A stretch of 39,252 nt of DNA from positions 1-39,252 of the forward strand of contig CAMLGG010000012.1 of the NCBI GenBank assembly GCA_946479475.1, read 5' to 3'. The notes below the pieces were generated by a model that saw only the letters and a list, made by a program, of their open reading frames with translations, was not told the origin of the DNA and searched no databases. This DNA comes from an uncultured Ideonella sp. (GTDB taxonomy: Bacteria; Pseudomonadota; Gammaproteobacteria; Burkholderiales; Burkholderiaceae). Positions 7,581-14,697 of the stretch are shown piece after piece; within the stretch, counting starts at the first letter, position 1; every line of letters starts with the position of its first letter. Made by a program: the position numbers and the translations under genes.

Positions 7581-9377
7581 ATGGCGCTGCCGGCCATCGA
7601 GACCCGCTTCGCGTTCTTCACCGGCAAGGGCGGCGTGGGCAAGACCTCGCTGGCTTGCGCGAGCGCGGTGCAGCTCGCGCAACGCGGGCGCAAGGTGCTG
7701 CTGGTCAGCACCGACCCGGCGTCGAACCTCGACGAGGTCCTGGAGGCCGCGCTCGGCGCCGCACCGACACCCGTGCCCGGCGTGCCGGGCCTGAGCGCAC
7801 TCGACGTCGATCCCGAGGCGGCGGCAGCCGCCTACCGCGAGCGCATGGTCGGTCCCTACCGCGGCATCCTGCCGCCGGCGGCGATCCGCAGCATGGAAGA
7901 GCAGTTCTCCGGCGGCTGCACCGTCGAGATCGCGGCCTTCGACGCCTTCGCGGAGCTGCTGGCGGGCAACGAGGTGGCGGCGCCCTTCGACCACATCGTC
8001 TTCGACACCGCGCCCACGGGCCACACGCTGCGGCTGCTGTCGCTGCCGTCCGCATGGAACGACTTCCTCGCGACCAACACGACGGGAAACTCGTGCCTCG
8101 GGCCCCTGGCCGGGCTGGAGAAGAACAAGGCCACCTATGCCGCGGCCGTGAGGGTGCTGGCCGATCGTGCCTTGACCACGGTGGTCCTGGTGGCCCGGCC
8201 GGAGGGGGCGGCGTTACGCGAGGCCGAGCGCACGCGCCACGAGCTGGCCGATCTCGGCGTGCGCAACCAGGTGCTGGCACTCAACGGCGTCTGCGCAGCC
8301 GCCTCCGACGACGCGGTCGCGGTCGCGATGGCCCTGCGCCACTCGTCTGCGATGGCTGGCATGCCGGCCGGGCTCGCCGCTCTGCCGCGCAGCACGACGG
8401 ACTTCATCCCGCGCGGAATGGTCGGCCTCGCATCGCTGCGCGCCTTCCTGCATCCCGAAGGCACGTCGAGCGATGTCCACCCCGCCACCGCCATCCGCGC
8501 GGCAGACGAGAGCCTGTCGTCGATCATCGACGACGTCGAGGCCGCCGGCCACGGCCTCGTGATGACGATGGGCAAGGGCGGCGTGGGCAAGACCACGGTC
8601 GCGGCAGCCATTGCCGTCGCGCTGGCCTACCGCGGCCACCGGGTCGTGCTGTCGACGACGGACCCCGCGGCCCATCTGGCGTGGGCGCTGGACGAGCCGG
8701 TCGGCAACCTGTCGGTCGAACGCATCGACCCGGCCGTCGAGGTCGATCGCTACCGCGACGAGGTGCTGCGCAAGGCCGGTACGGGACTCGACGCGCAGGC
8801 GCGGGCGATGCTGGAGGAAGACCTTCGCTCGCCGTGCACCGAGGAGATCGCGGTGTTCCGGGCCTTTGCCCAGACGGTGGACAAGGCACGCGATGCCTTC
8901 GTCGTGCTCGACACGGCGCCGACAGGCCACACGATCCTGCTGATGGATTCTGCCGAGGCCTACCACCGCGAGGTGAGCCGGACGCAGGGCGACACGCCCG
9001 AGTCGGTGCGCCAGCTGCTGCCGCGGCTGCGCGATCCGGCGTTCACGCGGGTGCTCATCGTGACGCTGGCCGAGGCGACCCCCGTGCACGAGGCCGAGCG
9101 GCTGCAGGCCGACCTGCGCCGCGCCGGCATAGAGCCGTTCGCGTGGGTGATCAACCAGAGCCTGCTGGCCAGCGGGACCGTTGACCCGGTGCTGCAGCAG
9201 CGAGGTGGGTACGAGGCGCCGTTCATCGACCATGTTCGCAAGGTGTCGGCAAGCAGGAGTGTCCTGATCGCATGGCGCGGCGAGGCGCCGATCGGTGCGG
9301 CCAGGCTGCTGTCACTTTCGATGCAGGCAACAGCGGCGGCATCCCGTACCGGGAATCGAGGAGACCGGTTGGCTTGA
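7581..9377 (+). CDS. arsA: Arsenite-stimulated ATPase ArsA
   Basis: ArsA is the soluble ATPase that energises arsenite efflux through ArsB or Acr3. The 598-residue protein is the full two-half form. A1 has its P-loop GKGGVGKT at about 15-22 and A2 at about 331-338, and each half carries the DTAPTGHT signal-transduction motif. The three metalloid-binding cysteines of the characterised enzyme are present: Cys113 (SGGCTVEI), Cys172 (GNSCLGPL) and Cys419 (RSPCTEEI). Nothing looks truncated. The start ATG lies 18 bp after arsD. The membrane partner must be encoded elsewhere, or these genes are a remnant of a larger ars island. The downstream 367 bp hold no clear gene. Confidence 0.95.
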   Translation: MALPAIETRFAFFTGKGGVGKTSLACASAVQLAQRGRKVLLVSTDPASNLDEVLEAALGAAPTPVPGVPGLSALDVDPEAAAAAYRERMVGPYRGILPPAAIRSMEEQFSGGCTVEIAAFDAFAELLAGNEVAAPFDHIVFDTAPTGHTLRLLSLPSAWNDFLATNTTGNSCLGPLAGLEKNKATYAAAVRVLADRALTTVVLVARPEGAALREAERTRHELADLGVRNQVLALNGVCAAASDDAVAVAMALRHSSAMAGMPAGLAALPRSTTDFIPRGMVGLASLRAFLHPEGTSSDVHPATAIRAADESLSSIIDDVEAAGHGLVMTMGKGGVGKTTVAAAIAVALAYRGHRVVLSTTDPAAHLAWALDEPVGNLSVERIDPAVEVDRYRDEVLRKAGTGLDAQARAMLEEDLRSPCTEEIAVFRAFAQTVDKARDAFVVLDTAPTGHTILLMDSAEAYHREVSRTQGDTPESVRQLLPRLRDPAFTRVLIVTLAEATPVHEAERLQADLRRAGIEPFAWVINQSLLASGTVDPVLQQRGGYEAPFIDHVRKVSASRSVLIAWRGEAPIGAARLLSLSMQATAAASRTGNRGDRLA

Positions 9378-9744
9378 GCCAGGCCGGCGCTCCTCGGCCG
9401 CCTTGCCCGTCTGGGCCATTGCGAACCAGATCTGCGCCTGGGTGTCTTGGTTCGCGCACTGGCGGCATGGCCAGACCATCTGCCGCGAGTTGCGCCGCCT
9501 GGGAGCCTGCGTCTCGGATGCGCGCCAGGTCGCGGCCAACACCCGCCGTGGTGGCACAGCGGCGCCTTGCGTCTGTTCCGCGACTTGTCGAGCGCCTGCT
9601 TCGACCGACCGGGTGTTCCTCGCTTCTCCTGACCTCAACCGCTCGAACCGCCCGGTGCGGACCCGCATGCCAGGTGGTGTGGGAGGGGCTCAGCCTCAGT
9701 GGCTGACCCCTATCCCGATTCTTGCGCGCTTCTGCGCCGCAGGC
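9378..9744. other. Gene-poor gap, possible decayed coding sequence
   Basis: No intact gene is supported here. Read on the minus strand, short protein-like stretches appear in different frames, for example VAEQTQGAA, LARIRDAGSQAAQLAADG and AQIWFAMAQTGKAAEE. They suggest an Ala/Gln-rich helical protein broken by frameshifts; a phasin-like remnant is one guess. The evidence is weak and rests only on residue pattern. A hairpin at 9685-9710 closes the gap. Confidence 0.3.
9685..9710. terminator. Hairpin between arsA and otsB
   Basis: GGGGCTCAGCC and GGCTGACCCC can pair with one bulged C around a TCAGT loop, giving a 10-bp GC-rich stem. It lies between two convergent transcription units, 34 bp from the otsB stop. 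The flanking sequence is not U-rich, so efficiency is uncertain. Confidence 0.5.
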
Positions 9745-10506
9745 TCAATCGCGGGCGTCGTCCCCGTCGAGGATGAGGTCGAGCAGCTGGGGCATGTCGT
9801 TCATCCCGGCGATCATGAAGCGGGCCTGTGAATTGGGATAGTCGCGGCCGACCCGGATCGTCAGCCAGTCGTGTTCCCCACGGGCGAACACCGGTTCGTC
9901 GTTGATGTCGTCGCCCACGAACAGCGCGCCGGACGTCTCGCACTCGGCCACCAGGTCGGCGAGGGCCTGCCCCTTGTCGTTCGCCCATGCGGGCACTATG
10001 TTCGCGACCATCTTGCCCCCGAAGACCGAGAGTCCCTGCGGCAATTGGCCCAGGACGGCTGCGATCTCCTGCATGGCGGCTGCGCGGTCAGGCGCCAATC
10101 GATAGTGCAGCGCGATGGAAGCGCCCTTGTCCTCGGTCACGACTCCCAGGACGTGAAGGCGCAATCGGGCCTCGCGCAGACTGCGGCGAACCGGGTCCAG
10201 TTCGAGCCGGGCCCTCTCGGCACGCCCGTCTGCGTCGACCTCCGCTCCGTGGTTGCCCACGATGCGCCATGGAGCGAAGGGCAGGCGCTCCTGCACGTCG
10301 CTGACCGAGCGTCCCGTGATGATGGCAACCCGGTGTCGTGTCGCCACGCGCTTCAAGCGGCACGCCACCGGCGTGGGGATACGGGCCTGGGAGGGATGCG
10401 CCACGATGGGCGCCAGCGTGCCGTCGAAGTCGAAGGCGAGCAGGGGCCGGCCCAGCAGGGCCAGGTCGAGTGCAGCGCGGCCCTCAGGCGTGAACAGCGG
10501 TGTCAT
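9745..10506 (-). CDS. otsB: Trehalose-6-phosphate phosphatase
   Basis: The enzyme dephosphorylates trehalose-6-phosphate to trehalose, the last step of the OtsAB osmoprotectant pathway, in the cytoplasm. With the ATG at 10506 it has 253 residues, and AGGAT lies about six bases upstream; an in-frame ATG at 10578 is less likely. HAD motifs are clear: the nucleophile pair Asp26/Asp28 in FDFDGTLAP, the second motif around IITGRS, the catalytic Lys region (ASIALHYR, GGKMVANI) and GDDINDE at 198-204. No trehalose-6-phosphate synthase (otsA) is nearby. A GH15 enzyme of the type often found next to otsA/otsB lies about 20 kb away in this window. The gene is divergent from tonB, with a shared AT-rich regulatory region. 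Confidence 0.93.
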   Translation of the reverse strand: MTPLFTPEGRAALDLALLGRPLLAFDFDGTLAPIVAHPSQARIPTPVACRLKRVATRHRVAIITGRSVSDVQERLPFAPWRIVGNHGAEVDADGRAERARLELDPVRRSLREARLRLHVLGVVTEDKGASIALHYRLAPDRAAAMQEIAAVLGQLPQGLSVFGGKMVANIVPAWANDKGQALADLVAECETSGALFVGDDINDEPVFARGEHDWLTIRVGRDYPNSQARFMIAGMNDMPQLLDLILDGDDARD

Positions 10507-10836
10507 GTCGATCCTGGGTGTGGCCTTGAACCCGGGCGGCGAGGCGCTCGCGAAGGCGCAGGCGTCGTGCGTCGGCAAGCCTCCTTCCGGTCCAGCGCAA
10601 GACGTTGTGCTGCCTGACCGTCATGCGTCCAGGATGCCTTTGCTGCGGTCGAAGGCCGGCTCTGGCGCAGGCCGAGCACGGCAGCAAGGCTGCAATCGCA
10701 GGGTCTTCATGTGTGGATTGTATATTTGTGCACACATATTTATCGTTCCCAACCTGCAACGCCAGCACTGACTCCAGGCCCTTCCATCGGGAACTCGCCT
10801 TGCCGCCTTGTGACAAACAAGACAGGAGGTTTCTCG
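10507..10836. promoter_or_regulatory. otsB-tonB divergent intergenic region
   Basis: These 330 bp hold no gene. The otsB-proximal half is GC-rich and featureless. From about 10705 to 10760 there is an AT-rich island (TATATTT, CATATTTAT) that stands out sharply from the surroundings and probably contains the tonB promoter, about 100 bp before its ATG. The island contains an 18-bp palindrome (10722-10739) and a perfect ATGTGTG/CACACAT inverted repeat (10709-10715 and 10731-10737). A strong AGGAGG box lies at about 10824-10829, before the tonB start. Confidence 0.6.
10722..10739. promoter_or_regulatory. 18-bp operator-like palindrome upstream of tonB
   Basis: ATATTTGTGCACACATAT is symmetric about a TGTGCACA core, with a single mismatched pair (10726/10735). 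It does not resemble a Fur box or a CRP site. It overlaps likely -10 elements, so a bound dimer could repress. The regulator is unknown. Confidence 0.5.
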
Positions 10837-11541
10837 ATGAGCACTGCCTATCGCGAAGAGCCTTACTTCCAGACGCGGTCCCGGCACCCCATGGGCTCGA
10901 TCGCGGTGGTCGCCCTGCACGGCTTGCTGGTCTACGCGGTCATCAACGGCACGGCGTACCGGGCGGTCGATGCCATCGTCCGGCCGGTGAAGGTCGCGCT
11001 GCTGGATGAGCCGGTGCCGCCCCCGCCCCCGCCCGCGCCGGTGTTGCCGCCGCCGCCACAGATCGTCGCGCCGCCACCGGTCTACGTGCCGCCTCCCGAG
11101 GTGCAGATCCGGCGGCCTGTCGTGCCGCCGCCGGTCATTGCACAGGCTGTTCGCCCGCCGCCGCCCGCGCCCGTCCCGCCGATCGTGGTGGCCGCGGCGC
11201 CGCCCGCGCCTGTCGCGCCTGCGGCGCCACCTGTCCCGGCACCTGACCTTTCCAGGCCCGCGCACATCGTCGTGGCCGACTGCGAGAAGCCCCAGTACCC
11301 GCCCCGGGCCCGGCGGGAAGAAGCCACCGGCACCACGGGGATCCGGTTCCGTGTCGACAAGTCGGGGCGGGTCGTGCAGGCCCAGGTCACGCATCGCTCA
11401 GGCCACTCGCGAGCGCACCGTCTGCTCGATGCCGCCGCTGTCCAGGCCCTCGGCGGCTGCCGCTTCACCCCGGGCACGGACAGGCAGGGGCATCCCAGCG
11501 GCAGCTATGCCAGCGTGGAGTACGTCTGGAGCCTGGAATAG
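10837..11541 (+). CDS. tonB: TonB-family energy transducer
   Basis: TonB couples the inner-membrane proton gradient to TonB-dependent outer-membrane receptors. The start at 10837 has AGGAGG about seven bases upstream; a further upstream ATG would add non-membrane residues. The 234-residue product has a short cytoplasmic tail, one signal-anchor helix at about 20-36 (MGSIAVVALHGLLVYAVI), a long proline-rich spacer (about 58-130, repeated PPPP blocks) that spans the periplasm, and a C-terminal TonB domain (KPQYPPRARREEATGTTGIRF through LGGCRFTPG). No exbB, exbD or receptor gene adjoins it, so it must work with partners encoded elsewhere. Confidence 0.9.
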   Translation: MSTAYREEPYFQTRSRHPMGSIAVVALHGLLVYAVINGTAYRAVDAIVRPVKVALLDEPVPPPPPPAPVLPPPPQIVAPPPVYVPPPEVQIRRPVVPPPVIAQAVRPPPPAPVPPIVVAAAPPAPVAPAAPPVPAPDLSRPAHIVVADCEKPQYPPRARREEATGTTGIRFRVDKSGRVVQAQVTHRSGHSRAHRLLDAAAVQALGGCRFTPGTDRQGHPSGSYASVEYVWSLE

Positions 11542-11788
11542 ACGCCGTCAACTTCGGCGCGCCCTGTGTGCGGCGGGCCAACTGCGGCCGGCACGCCGTG
11601 GGCGAGGGCGGCTGGACGGCACTGGCCCTGTCCCGCCAAGCCACCGGGCGGCCGGCACGTGATCGGCGTCATGACTCGTCGGGCAAGGAGTCGGCCGGGC
11701 GCGGCAATGCACGTGCCCCTGCATTGGGGTCGGATCCAGCGGAACGTCGCTTGCCGCGTCGGCATGGAGCGAATCCAAGGAGACCGGC

Positions 11789-13582
11789 ATGTCGACGACC
11801 GTGAGCGACCAGTTGCTGCAGCGCCTGCACGAATGGGGCATCCGCCGGATCTACGGCTATCCGGGCGATGGCATCAACGGCCTGATGGGGGCCTTTGGCC
11901 GGCTGGAAGGCGAGATCTCGTTCGTGCAGGCGCGCCACGAGGAGCTGGCGGCCTTCATGGCCTCGGCCCATGCGAAGTTCACCGGCGAGGTCGGAGTGTG
12001 CATGGCGACTTCCGGCCCCGGTGCGATCCACCTGCTCAACGGCCTGTACGACGCCAAGGCCGACCACCAGCCGGTGGTGGCGATCGTCGGCCAGCAGGCG
12101 CGCGCGGCGCTGGGCGGCGACTACCAGCAGGAGGTCGACCTGCAGAGCCTGTTCAAGGACGTGGCGCACGAGTACGTCCACACGGCGAGCGTTCCCGCGC
12201 AGATCCGCCACCTGGTCGACCGCGCGGTGCGCATCGCGCGCGATCGCCGGACGGTCACCTGCATCATCGTTCCGAACGACCTGCAGGAGCTGCCGGCAGT
12301 CGAGACCCCGCCGCGCGAGCACGGCACCGTTCATTCCGGCATCGGCATGACGGCGCTGCCGCTGGTGCCGCCCGAAGGGCACCTGCGGGCGGCGGCCGAG
12401 GTGCTGAACGCCGGCGAGCGGGTCGCCATCCTGGCCGGCGCCGGCGCGCTCGGGGCCACCGACGAATTGATCGCAGTGGCTGACAAGCTCGGTGCCGGCA
12501 TCGCCAAGGCGCTGTTGGGCAAGTTCGCCGTGCCGGACGACCTGCCGTTCGTCACCGGCGCCATCGGCCTGCTAGGCACCGTGCCGAGCTGGGAGCTGAT
12601 GAAGGGCTGCGACACCTTGCTGATGGTCGGCTCCAGCTTCCCCTACTCGGAGTTCCTGCCGAAGGAAGGGCAGGCGCGCGCAGTGCAGGTCGACCTCGAT
12701 CCGGCCCGGCTGTCCATCCGCTATCCGATGGAGGTCAACCTGGTGGGCGACAGCCGGAGCACATTGCAGGCGCTGTTGCCCATGCTGCGAAGCCGCCCGG
12801 ACAGGAGCTGGAGGCAAAAGATCGAGTCGGACGTGCAGCGCTGGTGGCAGGTGCTGGAGCGGCGCGCGATGAACGACGCCTCGCCGATCAATCCGCAGCG
12901 CGTGTTCTGGGAGCTCTCGCCTCGGCTGCCCGAGAACGCCATCCTCACCTGCGACTCCGGAACGGCGGCGGCCTGGTACGCGCGCGACCTCAAGGCCAGG
13001 CGCGGGATGATGGGCTCGCTGTCCGGAGGCCTGGCCACCATGTGCCCGGCCATCCCTTACGCCACGGCCGCGAAGATGTGCTTTCCCGAGCGACCGGTCA
13101 TCGCCTTGCTCGGCGACGGGGCGATGCAGATGCTCGGCCTGAACGCGCTGATCACGATCGCCCACCACTGGCGGCAGTGGAAGGACCCGCGCCTGGTGGC
13201 GATGGTGCTCCACAACGGCGACCTGAACATGGTCAGCTGGGAGCAGCGGGTGAGCGCGGGGGACCCGAAGTTCAGCACGTCGCAGGATCTGCCGGCCTTC
13301 CCGTTCGCCGACTATGCCCGCCTGCTGGGCCTGCACGGCATCCGGATCGACCGCCCGGAAGACGTCGGCAGGGCGTGGGACGAGGCCCTCTCGGCGGACC
13401 GCCCCGTCCTGCTGGAGGCGGTGACGGACCCCGACGTGCCCCCGCTGCCGCCGCACGTGAGCCTGAAGCAGGGTCGAAACTACGCGAGGGCCCTGCTGCA
13501 CGGCGACCCCGACGCGAAGGACATCGTCATGGCGAGCATGCGAGAGGCCTGGGACGGGTGGGCGGCGGGCTGGAAGAAATGA
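11789..13582 (+). CDS. Thiamine-diphosphate-dependent enzyme, pyruvate oxidase/dehydrogenase (PoxB)-like
   Basis: The 597-residue enzyme has the three-domain ThDP fold of pyruvate oxidase, acetolactate synthase and related 2-oxoacid decarboxylases. The N-terminal PYR domain has the cofactor-activating Glu (Glu51, in ARHEELAAF) and the GYPGDGINGLMG start. The middle domain follows at about 195-330. The C-terminal PP domain has the GDG metal motif at 442-444 and its Asn partner near 476 (LHNGDLNMVSW). AAGGAG lies six bases before the ATG. The next gene overlaps its stop (ATGA). Sequence pattern favours PoxB-like enzymes over biosynthetic acetolactate synthase, and no small regulatory subunit is present. 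The operon suggests a 2-oxoacid produced by the downstream enzymes as substrate. The 247 bp upstream hold no recognisable gene. Confidence 0.87.
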   Translation: MSTTVSDQLLQRLHEWGIRRIYGYPGDGINGLMGAFGRLEGEISFVQARHEELAAFMASAHAKFTGEVGVCMATSGPGAIHLLNGLYDAKADHQPVVAIVGQQARAALGGDYQQEVDLQSLFKDVAHEYVHTASVPAQIRHLVDRAVRIARDRRTVTCIIVPNDLQELPAVETPPREHGTVHSGIGMTALPLVPPEGHLRAAAEVLNAGERVAILAGAGALGATDELIAVADKLGAGIAKALLGKFAVPDDLPFVTGAIGLLGTVPSWELMKGCDTLLMVGSSFPYSEFLPKEGQARAVQVDLDPARLSIRYPMEVNLVGDSRSTLQALLPMLRSRPDRSWRQKIESDVQRWWQVLERRAMNDASPINPQRVFWELSPRLPENAILTCDSGTAAAWYARDLKARRGMMGSLSGGLATMCPAIPYATAAKMCFPERPVIALLGDGAMQMLGLNALITIAHHWRQWKDPRLVAMVLHNGDLNMVSWEQRVSAGDPKFSTSQDLPAFPFADYARLLGLHGIRIDRPEDVGRAWDEALSADRPVLLEAVTDPDVPPLPPHVSLKQGRNYARALLHGDPDAKDIVMASMREAWDGWAAGWKK

Positions 13583-14697
13583 ATCCGGCCACGATGTCCG
13601 CCTGCTCCGGCGCGGCCGTGCGGACGCTCAGCGCACGCGCCTATCGAATCCCGACCGAAACGCCGGAGTCCGATGGCACCTTGCAGTGGCAGCACACCAC
13701 GCTGGTCGTGGTCGGTGTCGAGGCTGCTGGTGCAGCGGGCCTCGGCTACACCTATGCGGATGCGGCCACCGCCACACTGGTGCACGAGAAGATCGCCCCG
13801 GTTCTGCAGGGCCGCGACGCACTGCAGACCGCCGCCCGTCAGGCCGACATGCTGGCCGCGGTGCGCAACCTCGGCACGCCCGGCATCTGCGCGATGGCGA
13901 TCGCGGCGGTCGACAACGCCCTCTGGGACCTGAAAGGGCGCTTGTTAGGCATGCCCGTCGTCCACCTGCTCGGCGGGCCGGCCCTCGATTCGATCGCGGC
14001 CTATGGCAGCGGCGGCTTCACCAGCTACGACGTCGAAGCCCTGCAACGCCAGCTGGGCAATTGGGCGGAACAGGGCTTCGTACGGGTCAAGATGAAAGTC
14101 GGCCGCGAGCCGATGCGGGACGTGGCGCGGGTCGAGGCCGCGCGACGGGCCATCGGCCACGGAGTGGAGCTCTTCGTCGATGCGAACGGCGGCTACACGC
14201 GCAAGCAGGCGATGGCCTTCGCCGAGCGCTTCGCGGGCTCCCAGGTGGGCTGGTTCGAGGAGCCGGTCCCGAGCCGCGACATCGAGGGGCTGCGCCTGCT
14301 GCGCGATCGCGCGCCGGCCGGCATGGACATCAGCGCCGGCGAGTATGGCTACCTGCCCGGGGACTTCCTGCGGCTGCTGCAGCGCCAGGCAGTGGACGTG
14401 CTGCAGATCGACGCCACCCGCTGCTGCGGCCTCACCGGCTTCGTTCGCGCGGCCGCGCTGGCCGAGGCCTTCTGCCTCCCGGTTTCCAGCCACTGCGCGC
14501 CCGCGCTGCACGTGCATGCCTGCTGTGCGGTGCCCAATGCGCTGCACCTCGAATGGTTCCACGACCACCAGCGCATCGAGCGCCTGCTGTTCGACGGCGC
14601 GCCCGTGCCGGTCGACGGCCGGGTCCGGCCGGACCTGTCGCGACCCGGCCTGGGACTGGACTTCAAGGCGGCGGACGCAGAGCGGTTCGCGTCGTGA
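13579..14697 (+). CDS. Mandelate racemase/muconate lactonizing family enzyme (enolase superfamily)
   Basis: The 372-residue enzyme abstracts the alpha-proton of a carboxylate substrate through an Mg-stabilised enolate. Key residues match the mandelate racemase subgroup: KxK at Lys171/Lys173 (RVKMKVG), metal ligands Asp201 (VDANGG), Glu227 (WFEEP) and Glu255 (SAGEYGY), the Asp278/His305 dyad spaced 27 residues apart as in mandelate racemase, and Glu325 (HLEWF) in place of the racemase electrophile Glu. Both Lys- and His-side bases are therefore present, allowing racemisation or dehydration of a hydroxy or sugar acid. The start overlaps the previous stop (ATGA) and the stop overlaps the next start (GTGA). 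An alternative ATG lies 15 bases downstream. The substrate cannot be read from sequence alone. Confidence 0.9.
   Translation: MNPATMSACSGAAVRTLSARAYRIPTETPESDGTLQWQHTTLVVVGVEAAGAAGLGYTYADAATATLVHEKIAPVLQGRDALQTAARQADMLAAVRNLGTPGICAMAIAAVDNALWDLKGRLLGMPVVHLLGGPALDSIAAYGSGGFTSYDVEALQRQLGNWAEQGFVRVKMKVGREPMRDVARVEAARRAIGHGVELFVDANGGYTRKQAMAFAERFAGSQVGWFEEPVPSRDIEGLRLLRDRAPAGMDISAGEYGYLPGDFLRLLQRQAVDVLQIDATRCCGLTGFVRAAALAEAFCLPVSSHCAPALHVHACCAVPNALHLEWFHDHQRIERLLFDGAPVPVDGRVRPDLSRPGLGLDFKAADAERFAS

Noticed and set aside
6935..7711. N-terminal extension of the sensor kinase to an ATG at 7711
   Set aside because: It would run antisense through all of arsD and into arsA, carries no recognisable domain, and buries the real signal peptide.
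11543..11559. CGCCG/CGGCG inverted repeat after tonB as a terminator
   Set aside because: The stem is only 5 bp with no U-tract, common by chance at this GC content.
13686..14693. Upstream extension of the FAD/Fe-S protein
   Set aside because: The frame overlaps the enolase-superfamily gene out of frame and reads as Arg-rich low-complexity sequence; the GTG at 14694 gives the proper family N-terminus.
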